NCBI GenBank assembly: GCA_036365515.1 | Contig: CM070877.1 | Span: 119,046,321 to 119,110,320, forward strand | Direction: 5' to 3' | DNA from: Torymus aiolomorphi | Taxonomy: Eukaryota; Arthropoda; Insecta; Hymenoptera; Torymidae | Length of the DNA stretch: 64,000 nt | Shown: piece by piece, positions 54,141 through 64,000 of the stretch | Layout: each line of letters opens with the position of its first letter | Position numbering within the stretch: position 1 is the first letter of the stretch | Program-made: the position numbers and the translations under genes | The notes under the pieces: model-generated | What the model saw: the letters and a program-made list of their open reading frames with translations, nothing else | Databases searched by the model: none | Told to the model about the DNA's origin: nothing

Positions 54141-55655
54141 GAATGGAAGGAAAAGGTGATGTGTCGCTCATACGTAGTCTGCTTGGTATTTGAAAGAGTT
54201 ACACACTTCAGCGATTGCAGAACGTGTTGTTGGACGATTAAATCAAATTTACTGGGGCAACATTTATTTAATTAATCGCTTGGAACAGAATAATCTTTAA
54301 ACTATATCTCAATATAACCAAATAAAATTAGTAAATTAAAATAATTATTTTAAAAATTCTTTCTCGATTTTTAGAAAACAAATAAGTAGTTAAAGACTGC
54401 AGGTACTGAAATTGTATATGAGAATATTTACACGAACAATTTACATATGTATAGTAACAAATTAAATAAATAAGTAAATAATATCACTATAATTTTTAAC
54501 TTTGTTATAAACATCGCTTTTTGTTGGGACCAAAAAATATATGCAAAAGTAATTGAAACGGCGAAAAATGAAACCCGTTGTGATCCTAAAACTACACTGC
54601 GCGCATATGGAATTCGCTTAAGTAACACGACAAATTCCGTTATTCTCTTAGAAGATCCTGTCATTTAAAATAATGGATGCAAGAAACGTTTTTACCCACA
54701 TTAAATATCGAACACACCATTTATTACGATTCATCTTCAGAATGTCGATATAAGTAACGGAATAAATTCTGATTATTGATAGTCAATCGATCAACAATAT
54801 GTCCAAAATCAATTATAATTAATTATATTTCAATACTTTTACGTAATTGTCTTATAATTATAATACTGATTTGTAAATTTGTTTTCACTTATTATGAACA
54901 TTTTTTTAAATTGCAAATTGAAAATGTATTTATTTATTTTTCTTAAAGAAAGGAAACTATAAACTAAACTAACAAAACTAACTATAAGATTAAAAAAGGA
55001 GTATACTAAAATATATTTAAAAAATGTGCACCGAATTCAGCAATCACTTATATTTAATTTTTAAACACATTGAAACACTGTTTTGTAAATAATTGTTACA
55101 GTTGAAAATGAAGAAATCAGTCTTCTGTTGAACAAATTTTTTCAGATTGGTTTATTAATTCTCCTCATTCTCTTATTGAGAATTGTTTATATTTATTAAA
55201 AATGAACCTTCAAAATATTAATCTTGCGAAATTTATTTGATTTGATTATTGAACAGATGTAGTTAATACAAACTTTCAACAAAAATGTATTGTGAAAAAT
55301 CAGAATGAAATGGTTAAAAAAAATTTATGGATATAGGTAGTGTTTGCATATGGGAAAGGCTTAACGTTTACGTTTTTCCAACTAAACGTTCAGAAATCGG
55401 ATCAATTCTAATATGATTCCATATCTCTCTAACAGGGTAGCGAAATTTATAATTAGCCGATTGGCAACTAACAACTAAAATTTGAGTTTTTTATCCAACC
55501 GGCCTTTAATTAATAACTAAATTTTGGTTATTAATTAGATGCCCATTCAACTAACAACTATATAATTTAGTTCTTAGTTACCCGGCCTTCAACTAAAAAC
55601 TAACATTGAATTGTTTGAAAACTAGTCAGGAGAGCATTTTCGCTGAAAACACTAA
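54141..55655. other. AT-rich DNA, no gene recognised
   Basis: Unique AT-rich sequence. From about 55,440 to 55,620 a loose repetition of ACTAACAACTAAA words is visible. A minus-strand ORF at 54,428-54,664 matches nothing I know. Confidence 0.4.
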
Positions 55656-55827
55656 TGGTTCGGACACTTAAAAAGGAACAGATAAAAAGAACAAGAATTA
55701 CATAGGTCTCTATATCTATATGTATGAGGAACAGCGAGATACAGAAGGAACAAGATGTATATATAGAATATAGAAATCCATGTAATTCTTGTTCTTTTTA
55801 TCTGTTCCTTTTTAAGTGTCCGAGCCC
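55656..55827. mobile_element. Hairpin MITE, CGGACACTTAAAAAGGAACA type
   Basis: TGGTTCGGACACTTAAAAAG and its near complement bound 172 bp; TAA at 55,653-55,655 and 55,828-55,830. Stem continues GAACAAGAATTACAT. Sister of the split hairpin at 22,110-25,511. Confidence 0.82.
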
Positions 55828-56509
55828 TAAATGAGAAAGTTTCAGGGTTTTGAATAAACTATGACGTAGTATGCCCTTTTTTAGGACCTACTAAACTTTT
55901 GGGCCTTTTTGAGACCCAAATTGAGTTTTATCAATCAGAAGCCCTATTTTTTACTCCAAATTCGTTTGCAGCGTTAATTTTTATGTTTTTGGACCTTTGG
56001 GTCCAAAGTATGTTCTTTGGTTAAACATTGTGTTATTGCAGATGGGTATAGTGAATTTGGTATCATAGCTTATATGCTTAAATGCATATACCAGTGTTAG
56101 AAAAACACACGATGTTTTATGATTTGTATGATGACCGAGTGATGGCGCGCGCACTTGGATATATCGATGCGAGGTATAGACCGATTTTTGAGAGAGCGTC
56201 ACTGCGCAACAAGACGGCGACACGTTCGGATCGGACCGTCACGTTGCTTATTGTTAAACAATCCAGATTGAATAAATAAACCTCTTTATTTTCTACTTTT
56301 CAACAAAATCATTGTTTTGTATTTTACCTCGAACATCCTCCTCTGACACTGCGCGTTAATTTGAATTTGTAAGAGCCAGAAACATAACTATATTTATCCC
56401 TTAAACTTATAGTTTCTAAGTACAAGCACCTCTACTTAGTATAACTACTATACGAATTTCTTCATCCGCGCGCCGAGATATGCGACCTTGTTCCGCTCTT
56501 ATAGGCTAT

Positions 56510-57420
56510 AGGAGGTACGAATCAGCAGTCGATATAGCCTAGAAGGTACGAATTGTGAAACGCGGCGTTCGCGAAATCGTACCTCCTACACCCTTGACAC
56601 GTTATTTTTCGTATCTCTCAGCTGGATTCGACCTCCAAATCATATCTGTTATTATTATTTCACTGTTCAAACACAATAAACCCCATATTTGGCTTGCCGG
56701 ACCCTAAAAATTTGGAATATAAGCTCAATAGAAGGTACGAATTACGAAACGCGACATTCACGAAATCGTATCTCCTAAACACTTGACACGTTATTTTTCG
56801 AATATGTCAGCTGGATTTGACCAACGAATCGTTGCTACTACTATTATTTCACTGCTTAAGGACAATGAACCCATTTTTGGCTTACTGAATCCTAAAAATT
56901 TCGGATATATCATAAGCTCAATATATTCTAGGAGGTGCGATTTCGCGGACATGGTGGTTTGTAATTCGTACATCCTAGACTATATTGCGCTTATGTTCGA
57001 AATTGCTAGGATTCACCAAGCTAAAAATGGGGTTAATCATGCTTGAGCAGTGAAATAATATAATAACAGATACGATTTATAGGTCGAATCCAGTTGAGGG
57101 ATTCGAAAAATAACGTGTCAAGGGTTTAGGAGGTACGATTTCGCGGACGCCGCGTTTCATAATTCCTGCCTCCTAGACTATATTTCGCTTATATTCGAAA
57201 TTTTTAGAATCCAGGAAGCCAAAAATGGGGTCCATTATGCTTGAAGAGTGACATAATAGTAGCAAATACAATTTGTAGGTCGAATCCAGATGAGACTTTC
57301 GAAAAATAGCGGGTCAAGGGTCTAGGAGGTACGATTTAACAGACGTCGCGTTTCGTAATTCGTACCTTCCAGGCTACATTTCGCTTATCTTCGACGTTTG
57401 TAGGATCCAGCAAGCTGAAA
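56510..57420. repeat. Inverted array of ~195-bp repeats (two direct, two inverted)
   Basis: GACACGTTATTTTTCG recurs about 190 bp apart on the plus strand (about 56,596 and 56,785), then as its complement at about 57,105 and 57,300. Other unit words are AGGAGGTACGATTTCGCGG and TCAGCTGGATTCGACC. The whole can fold into one long hairpin. Flanks at 55,980-56,060 and 57,500-57,600 (CTTTGGACCCAAAAGG) are also inverted, so it is probably the core of a larger foldback element. Confidence 0.65.
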
Positions 57421-57630
57421 CGGAAGCAGGATTACGTCCTGAAACCACTCATTACCCAAAATTAGAAATTTTCCTACGGTAAAGAAGCTTTGGGCCCGTA
57501 AGGCCAGAAACATGAGAATATACTAAATTCACTATCCACCTACAATAACACATTTTTAATGAAAATAATTACTTTGGACCCAAAAGGCTCAAAAACTGAC
57601 TAAGGAATAAGGATACCATCAATAACCATT

Positions 57631-58361
57631 TTGGTTTTATTTTTTAAAAAATCTCGAAGAAGATTTCATCTCATCAATCTACAGGAAGTGTCTCTAGCCT
57701 TGGAACAAGCCCAAAAACAACTCCAACAACACCAAATGCAACAAATGGAGCAGAATCATGAAGTATTAGAAGACATACATAAGCATGTATACCAGCAGGA
57801 AATCGCATATAATGATTTAAAGTCTCTTAATCAAAATAGAAAAGCAACAGATAATTTGATTTTATATTTGAATATAAGAGGTTTAAAAACTAATTTTGAG
57901 AAATTGCAAATCTTGAATAAAAGGCTCAAAATCAAACCATATGTGATAGTATGCACGGAAACCGGTAACTTAGAACACTATCAATATTATCAATTGAATG
58001 GGTACAATATATGTTATAACCATAGTCACATAAACAAATCAGATAGTGTAGTCGTATATGTAAAAAAAGGCGTAACACAGACAACTAATGTAATAGAACT
58101 GGGTAGGCTAAAAATACTGAATACAATTATAAACCTTCAAAACAATAGTCATTTGCAAATTTCAACTATGTACAGATCACATGATTTGCATAATACAGAG
58201 TTTATTTTAAAAGTAAATCAATATTTGCAACTTAAGAGAAACGTTAAAAACCATTTGATAATAGGTGACTTTAATATAAATATAATGCTACAAAACAATA
58301 TTAGTCAGAATTTTCTATTCAATTTCCTTGAAAATGGCTATTACCCTGGCTTTACAGATAC
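57631..58361 (+). pseudogene. Non-LTR retrotransposon endonuclease, first part
   Basis: A Gln-rich coiled coil (LEQAQKQLQQHQMQQ) precedes an EEP endonuclease: LYLNIRGLKTNFEKLQ, VIVCTETGN (catalytic Glu), SVVVYVKKGV and HLIIGDFNINI. The frame is cut at 58,361 by a 715-bp element and resumes in frame at 59,082. No RT follows, so only the endonuclease end of the element is left. The first 60 nt may not be coding in the original. Confidence 0.75.
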
Positions 58362-59076
58362 ACGGAGAGAAATTTTAGAGTAAAAATTACCAAGGTGCCT
58401 TGGCAGCGCATGGATAGACTGTCAAAAGCCGTGATATTCCCAGGTTTCTAATACAATTTATAAGTTTCCCAGGAAAAACTACCATACCCACTTAAAAAAA
58501 ATACCAAATTATCTGAATAAAAATTACCAGACACACTAGTAAAAATTGAGGTCTAGTCATTTTTACAAGGTAACCTAAGAATTTTTACTAAGAAAACTGA
58601 TAAATTTTACCAAATAACCTGGTATTTGTGTACTCGCGCATGCGCACTGCGCATTATTGTGTTTCAGAAGATTGATACTAGAGGCGTGCGCGACGTTAAA
58701 ATGAAAACAATACACATATTTTCAGTAAGTAATAACGGCGATTCAAATGGCTGTTGGTAACAGCTTCCATGGCGCAGTCGGTAGAACATCGGACTCTCAA
58801 CCCAAAGATCGTCGGATCGAATCCCGCTTCCGTAAAAATTTTTTTCAGTTTAATGTTTTTTCATTCTTGTTTCTGTTTCTATTTCTATATTAAAATGCTA
58901 TATATCCATCAATATGGATAAAAAAAGTTAATTTTTTTAATTTAAATTAACTAAAAAATTTTTACCAAGGCACTTTTGTAAAAAGTTTGAAATTGTCAGT
59001 CTGTCCATCCATTACCATAGAAACTGGTAATTTTGTCTCGAATATTTGTAATTTTCACTACAAAATTTCTCTCCGT
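58362..59076. mobile_element. 715-bp TIR element with 5-bp duplication and tRNA-like core
   Basis: ACGGAGAGAAATTTTAGAGT and its near complement; GATAC is duplicated (58,357-58,361 and 59,077-59,081), and removing the element plus one GATAC restores the endonuclease frame (GFTDT then TRPYN). Inner arms TTACCAAGG and CCTTGGTAA face each other. Superfamily unknown; 5-bp duplications are typical of Transib, but the ends do not start CAC. Confidence 0.8.
58763..58833 (+). repeat. tRNA-like sequence inside the 715-bp element
   Basis: TGGCGCAGTCGGTAGAACAT fits an A box/D arm, GGATCGAATCC the B box, and GGACTCTCAACCC an anticodon arm; it resembles a worn Lys-type tRNA. The acceptor ends do not pair, so it is a tRNA-derived core, not a working tRNA gene. 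Confidence 0.45.
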
Positions 59077-59322
59077 GATACGACTAGACCATATAATATA
59101 ACTACTGATAGTGGAACATGCATAGAAAATATTTTTATAAAAACTAGCTCAATCAATGCAAAAACTTTCAAATTAATGACACTTATTACTGATCACTTAT
59201 CCGCTATTTATAGACATAAAAAAGCACTAGTGAATACAGACATGGAAAAAAAGAAAACTAATTATTCATTAAATTACAAAAAAAAAAATAGCTGTTATAG
59301 CAAGTCAAAAATATTCGACTGA
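59077..59322 (+). pseudogene. Non-LTR endonuclease, second part
   Basis: Continues with TRPYNITTDSGTCIENIF and LITDHLSAIY, the last EEP motifs (catalytic Asp-His), then degenerates into Lys/Asn-rich sequence and a stop at 59,320. No reverse transcriptase follows. Confidence 0.75.
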
Positions 59323-59327
59323 ATACA

Positions 59328-59672
59328 AAAACTTATTTTTTCATGTCTACATGACTCCCTTATAAGCGTGGACCTCATATCCTCCGCCTACTTGGGTTTA
59401 AAAATTAATTAAATAGTTGTCTTGCTTATGTTGCACGTCTACGTAACTCCGTTATATGCGTGAACCTCGCGTCCCCCGAGTACTTGGGTTTAATAATTAT
59501 TCAAATAATCGTTTTGCTTATTTTTTCATGTCTACATGACTTCCTTATATGTGTGGACCTCATTTTCCCCGCCTACTTGGGTTTAAATATTATTTAAATA
59601 ATCGTTTGTCTTATTTTTTCATGTCTACATGACTTCCTTATATGCGTGGACCTCATATCCCCTGCCTACTAA
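59328..59672. repeat. ~93-bp tandem repeat, about 3.7 units
   Basis: Unit words TTTTTTCATGTCTACATGAC, TATGCGTGGACCTCAT and CCCGCCTACTTGGGTTTAA recur at about 93-bp spacing. The array fills the gap between the endonuclease fragment and the Penelope-like fragment; it may be the tail of one of them. Confidence 0.75.
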
Positions 59673-59879
59673 ATTTTTCTATCGTTTAACTGAGATAATT
59701 ATTTAAAAAACAACCATTTTTAGTTAAAGGCCATAAAAAGTATGTAGAAAATAAAATTCTAATGCATAACTTTTTGCAAATATTTTTAAGTTTGTGCCTC
59801 ATGGGTTTGGGAATTTTGAGATTTTGCCGCCCCCCAGATGCTGCCGCCCCTACGCCATGCGTTGGTGACGTAGGGGGTA

Positions 59880-60840
59880 ATACGGCCCTGTTCTTTTGTG
59901 AATTTAATTCTATCATGGATAGAATTAAACACATCCACCATATCATCCACAAAACATTCAGATACAACTGCAAAAATGTCATCAACATATCTTTTAAAAA
60001 TAATTGGCTGAAAAACAAATTTAGACAAAGCAACACTTTCCAATTTTTCCATTACTAAATTCGTTATCAGATGACAAAGGTAATCCCATTGGACAACCAT
60101 ATCTTCGCTCATATAAACTATTCTTAAAAGAAAAAATTGTGTTTTTAAAAACCAATTAAGTGCCTTTACAAATTCATCTTTTGTTAAACTAGTATCTACT
60201 TTAATTTCAGACCATTTATCTTGTATAATATCATTCAACAACTCTAGAGGTATATTTGTAAACAAAGACACTACATCCAATGAAGTCATCCTATGATCAT
60301 TCGGAATAACAATATCTTTCATTATATCATAAAAACTCCAACTATCTTTAATATATGAATTTGTTTTACCCACTATCTTGAACAATATATTAGATAAAAA
60401 ACTCGCCAGTCTATAAGTCGGAAAATTTATCGATGATATTATTATGCTATATGTCAACTGTTCTTTGTGAATCTTAGGAAGCCCATAACATTTAGCTACA
60501 GTGCCATTTTCACATTTTAAATATTTAAACATACTATCCTTAATATAAGCTTTTGTTTTCCAATGCATCAATAATTCTTTCTGTTTATCTTGTAGTCTAT
60601 TGATATGTGGATTCCTAATTTTCACGTAAGTGATATCATCATCCAACATAAGTTGAATTTTATTTATATAATCCCTTTTATCTGAAACTACCGATACATT
60701 TCCTTTATCTGCTTTTTGGCAGATCATATTCGGATTCTCTCTCAAGAATTTTTTCGTTATTTTTAATTCATGCAACAAATTACTGTTCAAATAATTATCA
60801 AATCTATTTTCTCTTTTAAAATGATTAATAACTTTAACTA
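59880..60840 (-). pseudogene. Penelope-like reverse transcriptase
   Basis: Family blocks in order: NMICQKADKGNVSVV, CYGLPKIHKE, YRLASFLSNIL, TSLDVVSLFTNIPLELL (catalytic Asp) and FKRYVDDIFAVV (catalytic Asp pair). Thereafter the frame runs into unrelated sequence. The enzyme would prime reverse transcription at DNA ends; without the nuclease and with a frameshift at about 60,840 it is dead. Confidence 0.85.
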
Positions 60841-61286
60841 AACTTTAAAGAACTCCTACATTCTTTTTTAAACTCTAGATTAAAAGTACTAAAACTACTA
60901 ATAAGCGTACTTTCTACCTCAGCGATGATATTCTTGATCGGAAGAGCTTTACTTGAATATGATATTCCAAATTTAGCACCCTTTGACATGATATTTACCA
61001 CCTCTTCTGGTATTACTTTGTCCGTTAGATTTCTAAACCAATCTTTATTAACATTATTAGTTTGATTGACCTGAGAGTGTTTTTTATGTTTTAAATATTC
61101 AAATTTTCTTTTTAATTTACTCCTATGATTATATTTTACTTTTTCGAAGTGCCTCTTTTGACCACGAAAAAATTCTTGCAAATCATTCTGTTCTACTTTA
61201 TTATATAAATATCTTTCAAGCTCTAATAAACATTTATTCAAACGATTAATTTCAAAATTCAAATCTCTAATGTCTAAATTAAGCAA
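60834..61286 (-). pseudogene. Penelope-like N-terminal region
   Basis: Lys-rich, helical region (FFRGQKRHFEKVKYNHRSKL, then WFRNLTDKVIPEEVVNIMSK and GAKFGIS) that precedes the RT in Penelope-like proteins. It is one frame off the RT and stops at 60,834. Confidence 0.7.
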
Positions 61287-61544
61287 TTTATTCTTGAAAA
61301 AGAAAATATTTTTCCGTAGATCATAAGAAACTCTTTTGTTGTAATCCCGATAAAAACCCTTATCATCAAATTTTTTCCCAATATGGATAGTTTTTTACAC
61401 CTAAGAAGATTTTTTACTCTGGATAAATAAATAAATAAATAAATAAATTTACCTTTTAAAACCGTAGTCATTCAATCTTGGAAAGTTTTAAATAGAATTA
61501 TGAAAAAAGAAAATAAGACTAGCCGAATCGCTTTCAGGTGATTT

Positions 61545-61860
61545 GAAATACCGACATAATTTGAGAACAAGTACATCTAATACTATAATAGAATCGCTCA
61601 AAAAATTTTCTGAGTGCAGTATTAACATATATGGAGAGTATGACAACCGTGTTTTTCCAAAAAAATATTTAGAAATTATTCAATTAAATAAAAACCACAT
61701 TGTCGATAAGTATAAGGAATCTGCATTTTTATCATTTTACCTAATTTGCAAACAAGTACATCTTATAAATATTCTAATAGAATTATTTTAAAAAAATTGT
61801 GAGTATGCACGCACGGGGGGCCTGACAAACGTGTTTTTCCAAATAAACGTTCGAAAGTTA
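61545..61860 (+). repeat. Dispersed two-unit repeat, copy 3
   Basis: TATTAACATATATGGAGAGT and CGTGTTTTTCCAAAAAAATA, then a second unit ending AAATAAACGTTCGAAAG; same layout as 29,300 and 42,270 but more diverged. Confidence 0.6.
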
Positions 61861-62019
61861 GTTTATTAAATAATGCTTTCGGGTTAATTTTGAACTACAC
61901 ATCGGCTTAAAAAAATTGCGCGAAAAACATGCAAAAGTTCGATCCTTCTAGTTTTATTTTCTTTTGTTTGTAATTAGGTTGGCTACATTTTTTTTATTTC
62001 GGATATGATAGAGAACGAT

Positions 62020-62747
62020 CCCTAGTGGAAATTTAATTTGGGCAAAACGGTTTAAAACAATTCGTAACTGTTCAAATCTGTTTAAAACTGTTTATTAGTG
62101 TGAATTTTTGGACGTTTAAAACAGTTCTAAACAGTTATGAACAATTTTAAACAGTTTTAAACAATTCAGAATTATTGTATTGAAAATACAATCATCAGGA
62201 AATTATTTGAAATAGTTTAAAACAGTTTTGAACAGTTTACAGCAGTTTTGAGCAAATTAAATTTCCACTAAGGAAGCGACTTTTCGTCATATCTGCGACG
62301 ATGGCTACATTAATAACTGTTCAAAACTGTTCAAAACTATTCTAAACAAATTCATATTGTTCAAATGAAAGTTCAGAACGGATTAAAACTGTTCAAAATT
62401 GTTTGAAACCATTCATAAATGTTCAAAACCATTTAAAACTGTTTAAAACAGTTCATAACTGTTCAAAATTATTTTAAACTGTTTTAAATAAATTTTTATT
62501 AATTAATAATATTTTAATACAAAAGTTCAAAACAGTTTTAAATTGTTCGTAAATGTTTAAAAAAGTTCAAAAGTATTCAAAACTGTTTAAAACTGTTCAT
62601 AACTGTTTAGAACTGTTTTAAACGTCCAAAAATTCACACTAATAAACAGTTTTAAACGGTTTTGAACAGTTTTAAACAATTTTAAACAGATTTGAACAGT
62701 GACGAATTGTTTTAAACTATTTTCAGCAAATTAAATTTCCACTAGGG
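62020..62747. mobile_element. CCCTAG-type foldback MITE, copy 4
   Basis: CCCTAGTGGAAATTTAATTT and AAATTAAATTTCCACTAGGG bound 728 bp; AT flanks both sides. An additional internal right terminus (TTTCCACTAAGG at about 62,264-62,275) shows that a second element or a partial duplication is built in. Interior of AACTGTTCAAAACTG words with GGACGTTTAAAACAG on each arm. Confidence 0.8.
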
Positions 62748-62868
62748 ATCGAAAAATTAGGTCGTTTTTTTTCTTTTTTATTTAAATAATGATTATAAAA
62801 GTTATAGCAATTAGAAAGTCGTGTGACGTCACTTCAAGAGTATCGAAGTGACGTAATTTACCTATGTA

Positions 62869-63488
62869 CCCTGTCGTAAATTTTAAATGTTAATAACAGT
62901 TAATAACTATTAAAAATTATTAATAACTATTTAGAACTGTTTAAAACTGTTTACAAGTGTTACAAAATGTATGATTTTGGACACATTTTTTCTAATTATA
63001 ATACTTTGTAACAGTTTCAAACAGTTTTTAATAGTTATAAACACTTTCAAACAGTTTCAAATAATTTTAAATTTGATATATTTCAGGAAAAATTAATAAT
63101 TAATAAATTATTATTAATAATTATTTAATAGCCTCATTATTATAATCATTAGAATCAAGGAGCGCGGGAGCACTCCGAAGGCAAGTAACAGTCAAACAGA
63201 AGAAGCAAAACCTTAATTATTTACCTTAAATGCAGAAGAAGCCTAAGGAGTGTTTAATTATACTAATAATTAATTATTACTATGTTAATAATAATAATTA
63301 ATAAATATTTAAAAGTTATTAAATAATTTAATAACTCTTACAAACCGTTAAAAACTGTTGAAAAATGTTACAAACAGTTACAAACGATTAATAACGTCCA
63401 AAATCCTACATTTTGTAACATTTTTAAATAGTTTATAACTCTTTCTAACAGTTTTTAACATTTTTGAACAAAAATATTTCCGCTAGGG
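62869..63488. mobile_element. CCCTAG-type foldback MITE, copy 5
   Basis: Left CCCTGTCGTAAATTTT (diverged) and right AAAATATTTCCGCTAGGG; TA at 62,867-62,868 and 63,489-63,490. Interior AACTGTTTACAAGTGTTAC words with a paired GGAC/GTCC centre block. A GC-richer patch at about 63,160-63,190 does not match the other copies. Confidence 0.75.
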
Positions 63489-63490
63489 TA

Positions 63491-64000
63491 GTATATCAAT
63501 ATATATCAAACATTTGAAAACTTTAAAATGCTGTATCTTGAAAATTATTAATCGAATTTAAAAAAGGAAAAATACGACCTCATTATTTTTTAGTATTCTA
63601 CTCAATGAAAGAAAAAAAGATTAAATTTTTATTTTTTGTAGCCAACCCCATTTAAAAGAAGAATATCAGTACTTCAAAATAATACGGTTAATTTTATATT
63701 CATTAATTTATTTTTATTATTATAGGAAAACAAAGCAATATTATGAAGTTTCAGCATATTATTTAACATAGGTTTAATGCTATGGTAGGTAGAGTCAATG
63801 GAAAAAAACTTGGAGTCGGACTGGAACTCCAGCCGCCATGTATATGAATTAGGTTCTTACGGGCATGTTCAACTCGAATGTAGTTCCGTACCTTACCGGC
63901 ACCTAAATTTTATTTTTTTATCACACCTAAATAAAAATTTTAGGAAAAAGCGTTCTTCCAAAAAAGTTTTTGAAATTAGTAATTAATAAGAATAAAGATT
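63491..64000. other. AT-rich tail of the window, nothing recognised
   Basis: No conserved protein or element end is visible. The ORF at 63,798-63,986 matches nothing I know. Confidence 0.4.

Larger units (their letters stand above)
59690..61471 (-). mobile_element. Penelope-like element, truncated at both ends
   Basis: On the minus strand, an N-terminal region and an RT of the Penelope type, without the C-terminal GIY-YIG nuclease. After RIKFTKE (about 59,880) the sequence changes to a GC-rich CCGCCCC stretch. The upstream end is next to an AAAT microsatellite at about 61,422-61,448. Confidence 0.75.

Noticed and set aside
54428..54664. Minus-strand ORF of 78 codons (MTGSSKRITEFVVLLKRIPY)
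   Set aside because: It looks protein-like at the start, but I cannot tie it to any family, promoter or splice sites; the second half is AT-rich.
58763..58833. Functional tRNA gene
   Set aside because: A and B boxes are present, but the acceptor ends do not pair and the T and anticodon stems have mismatches.

Overview
The window is a piece of an AT-rich animal genome, almost certainly an insect. The anchor is one intact host gene on the minus strand, 40,050-50,566. Its ten coding exons join in frame into a 500-residue protein that I recognise as Mextli (mxt), the insect eIF4E-binding translation factor with MIF4G-like and KH domains. The order of insect is not settled; Hymenoptera is a guess from the mix of elements.

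Nearly everything else is transposable-element sequence, heavily nested. From 1 to about 5,030 lies an I/Jockey-like non-LTR retrotransposon (end of ORF1, endonuclease, reverse transcriptase, RNase H, zinc knuckle), broken by a 622-bp foldback MITE. From 5,155 to 7,762 is a PIF/Harbinger transposon with a TAA target duplication, itself holding a sister MITE. From 7,766 to 25,753 runs a chain of hairpin MITEs, many abutting one another at shared TAA/TTA sites. One of these MITEs was opened by a 13.6-kb P-superfamily transposon (8,109-21,696) with kilobase-scale terminal inverted repeats, an 8-bp target duplication, and a THAP-type P transposase split by a 3.6-kb intron that carries another inverted-repeat element. 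Another MITE was opened by a decayed Tc1/mariner-like element (22,373-25,404).

From 26,700 to 39,950 the DNA is a patchwork of foldback elements with TTAA, TTA, TA or TGA target duplications, a split 5S-rRNA-derived sequence, hairpin modules built around CGAGCGAAGCGAG-like cores, and minisatellites. From 40,050 to 50,566 the mxt introns carry further TTAA elements. A GC/CpG-rich stretch at about 50,580-54,000 holds the mxt promoter and possibly a second, plus-strand TATA promoter. From 55,650 to the end are a TAA MITE, an inverted array of ~200-bp repeats, a truncated non-LTR endonuclease gene split by a 715-bp element with a 5-bp duplication, a ~93-bp tandem repeat, a truncated Penelope-like reverse transcriptase on the minus strand, and two more CCCTAG-type MITEs.

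Apart from mxt, the coding regions are selfish-element genes, mostly broken by frameshifts, stops or insertions. The main novelty candidates are the giant-TIR P element, the CCCTAG foldback family with arrayed internal repeats, the ATAGTACAT hairpin modules, and the stacked use of TAA and TTAA target sites.
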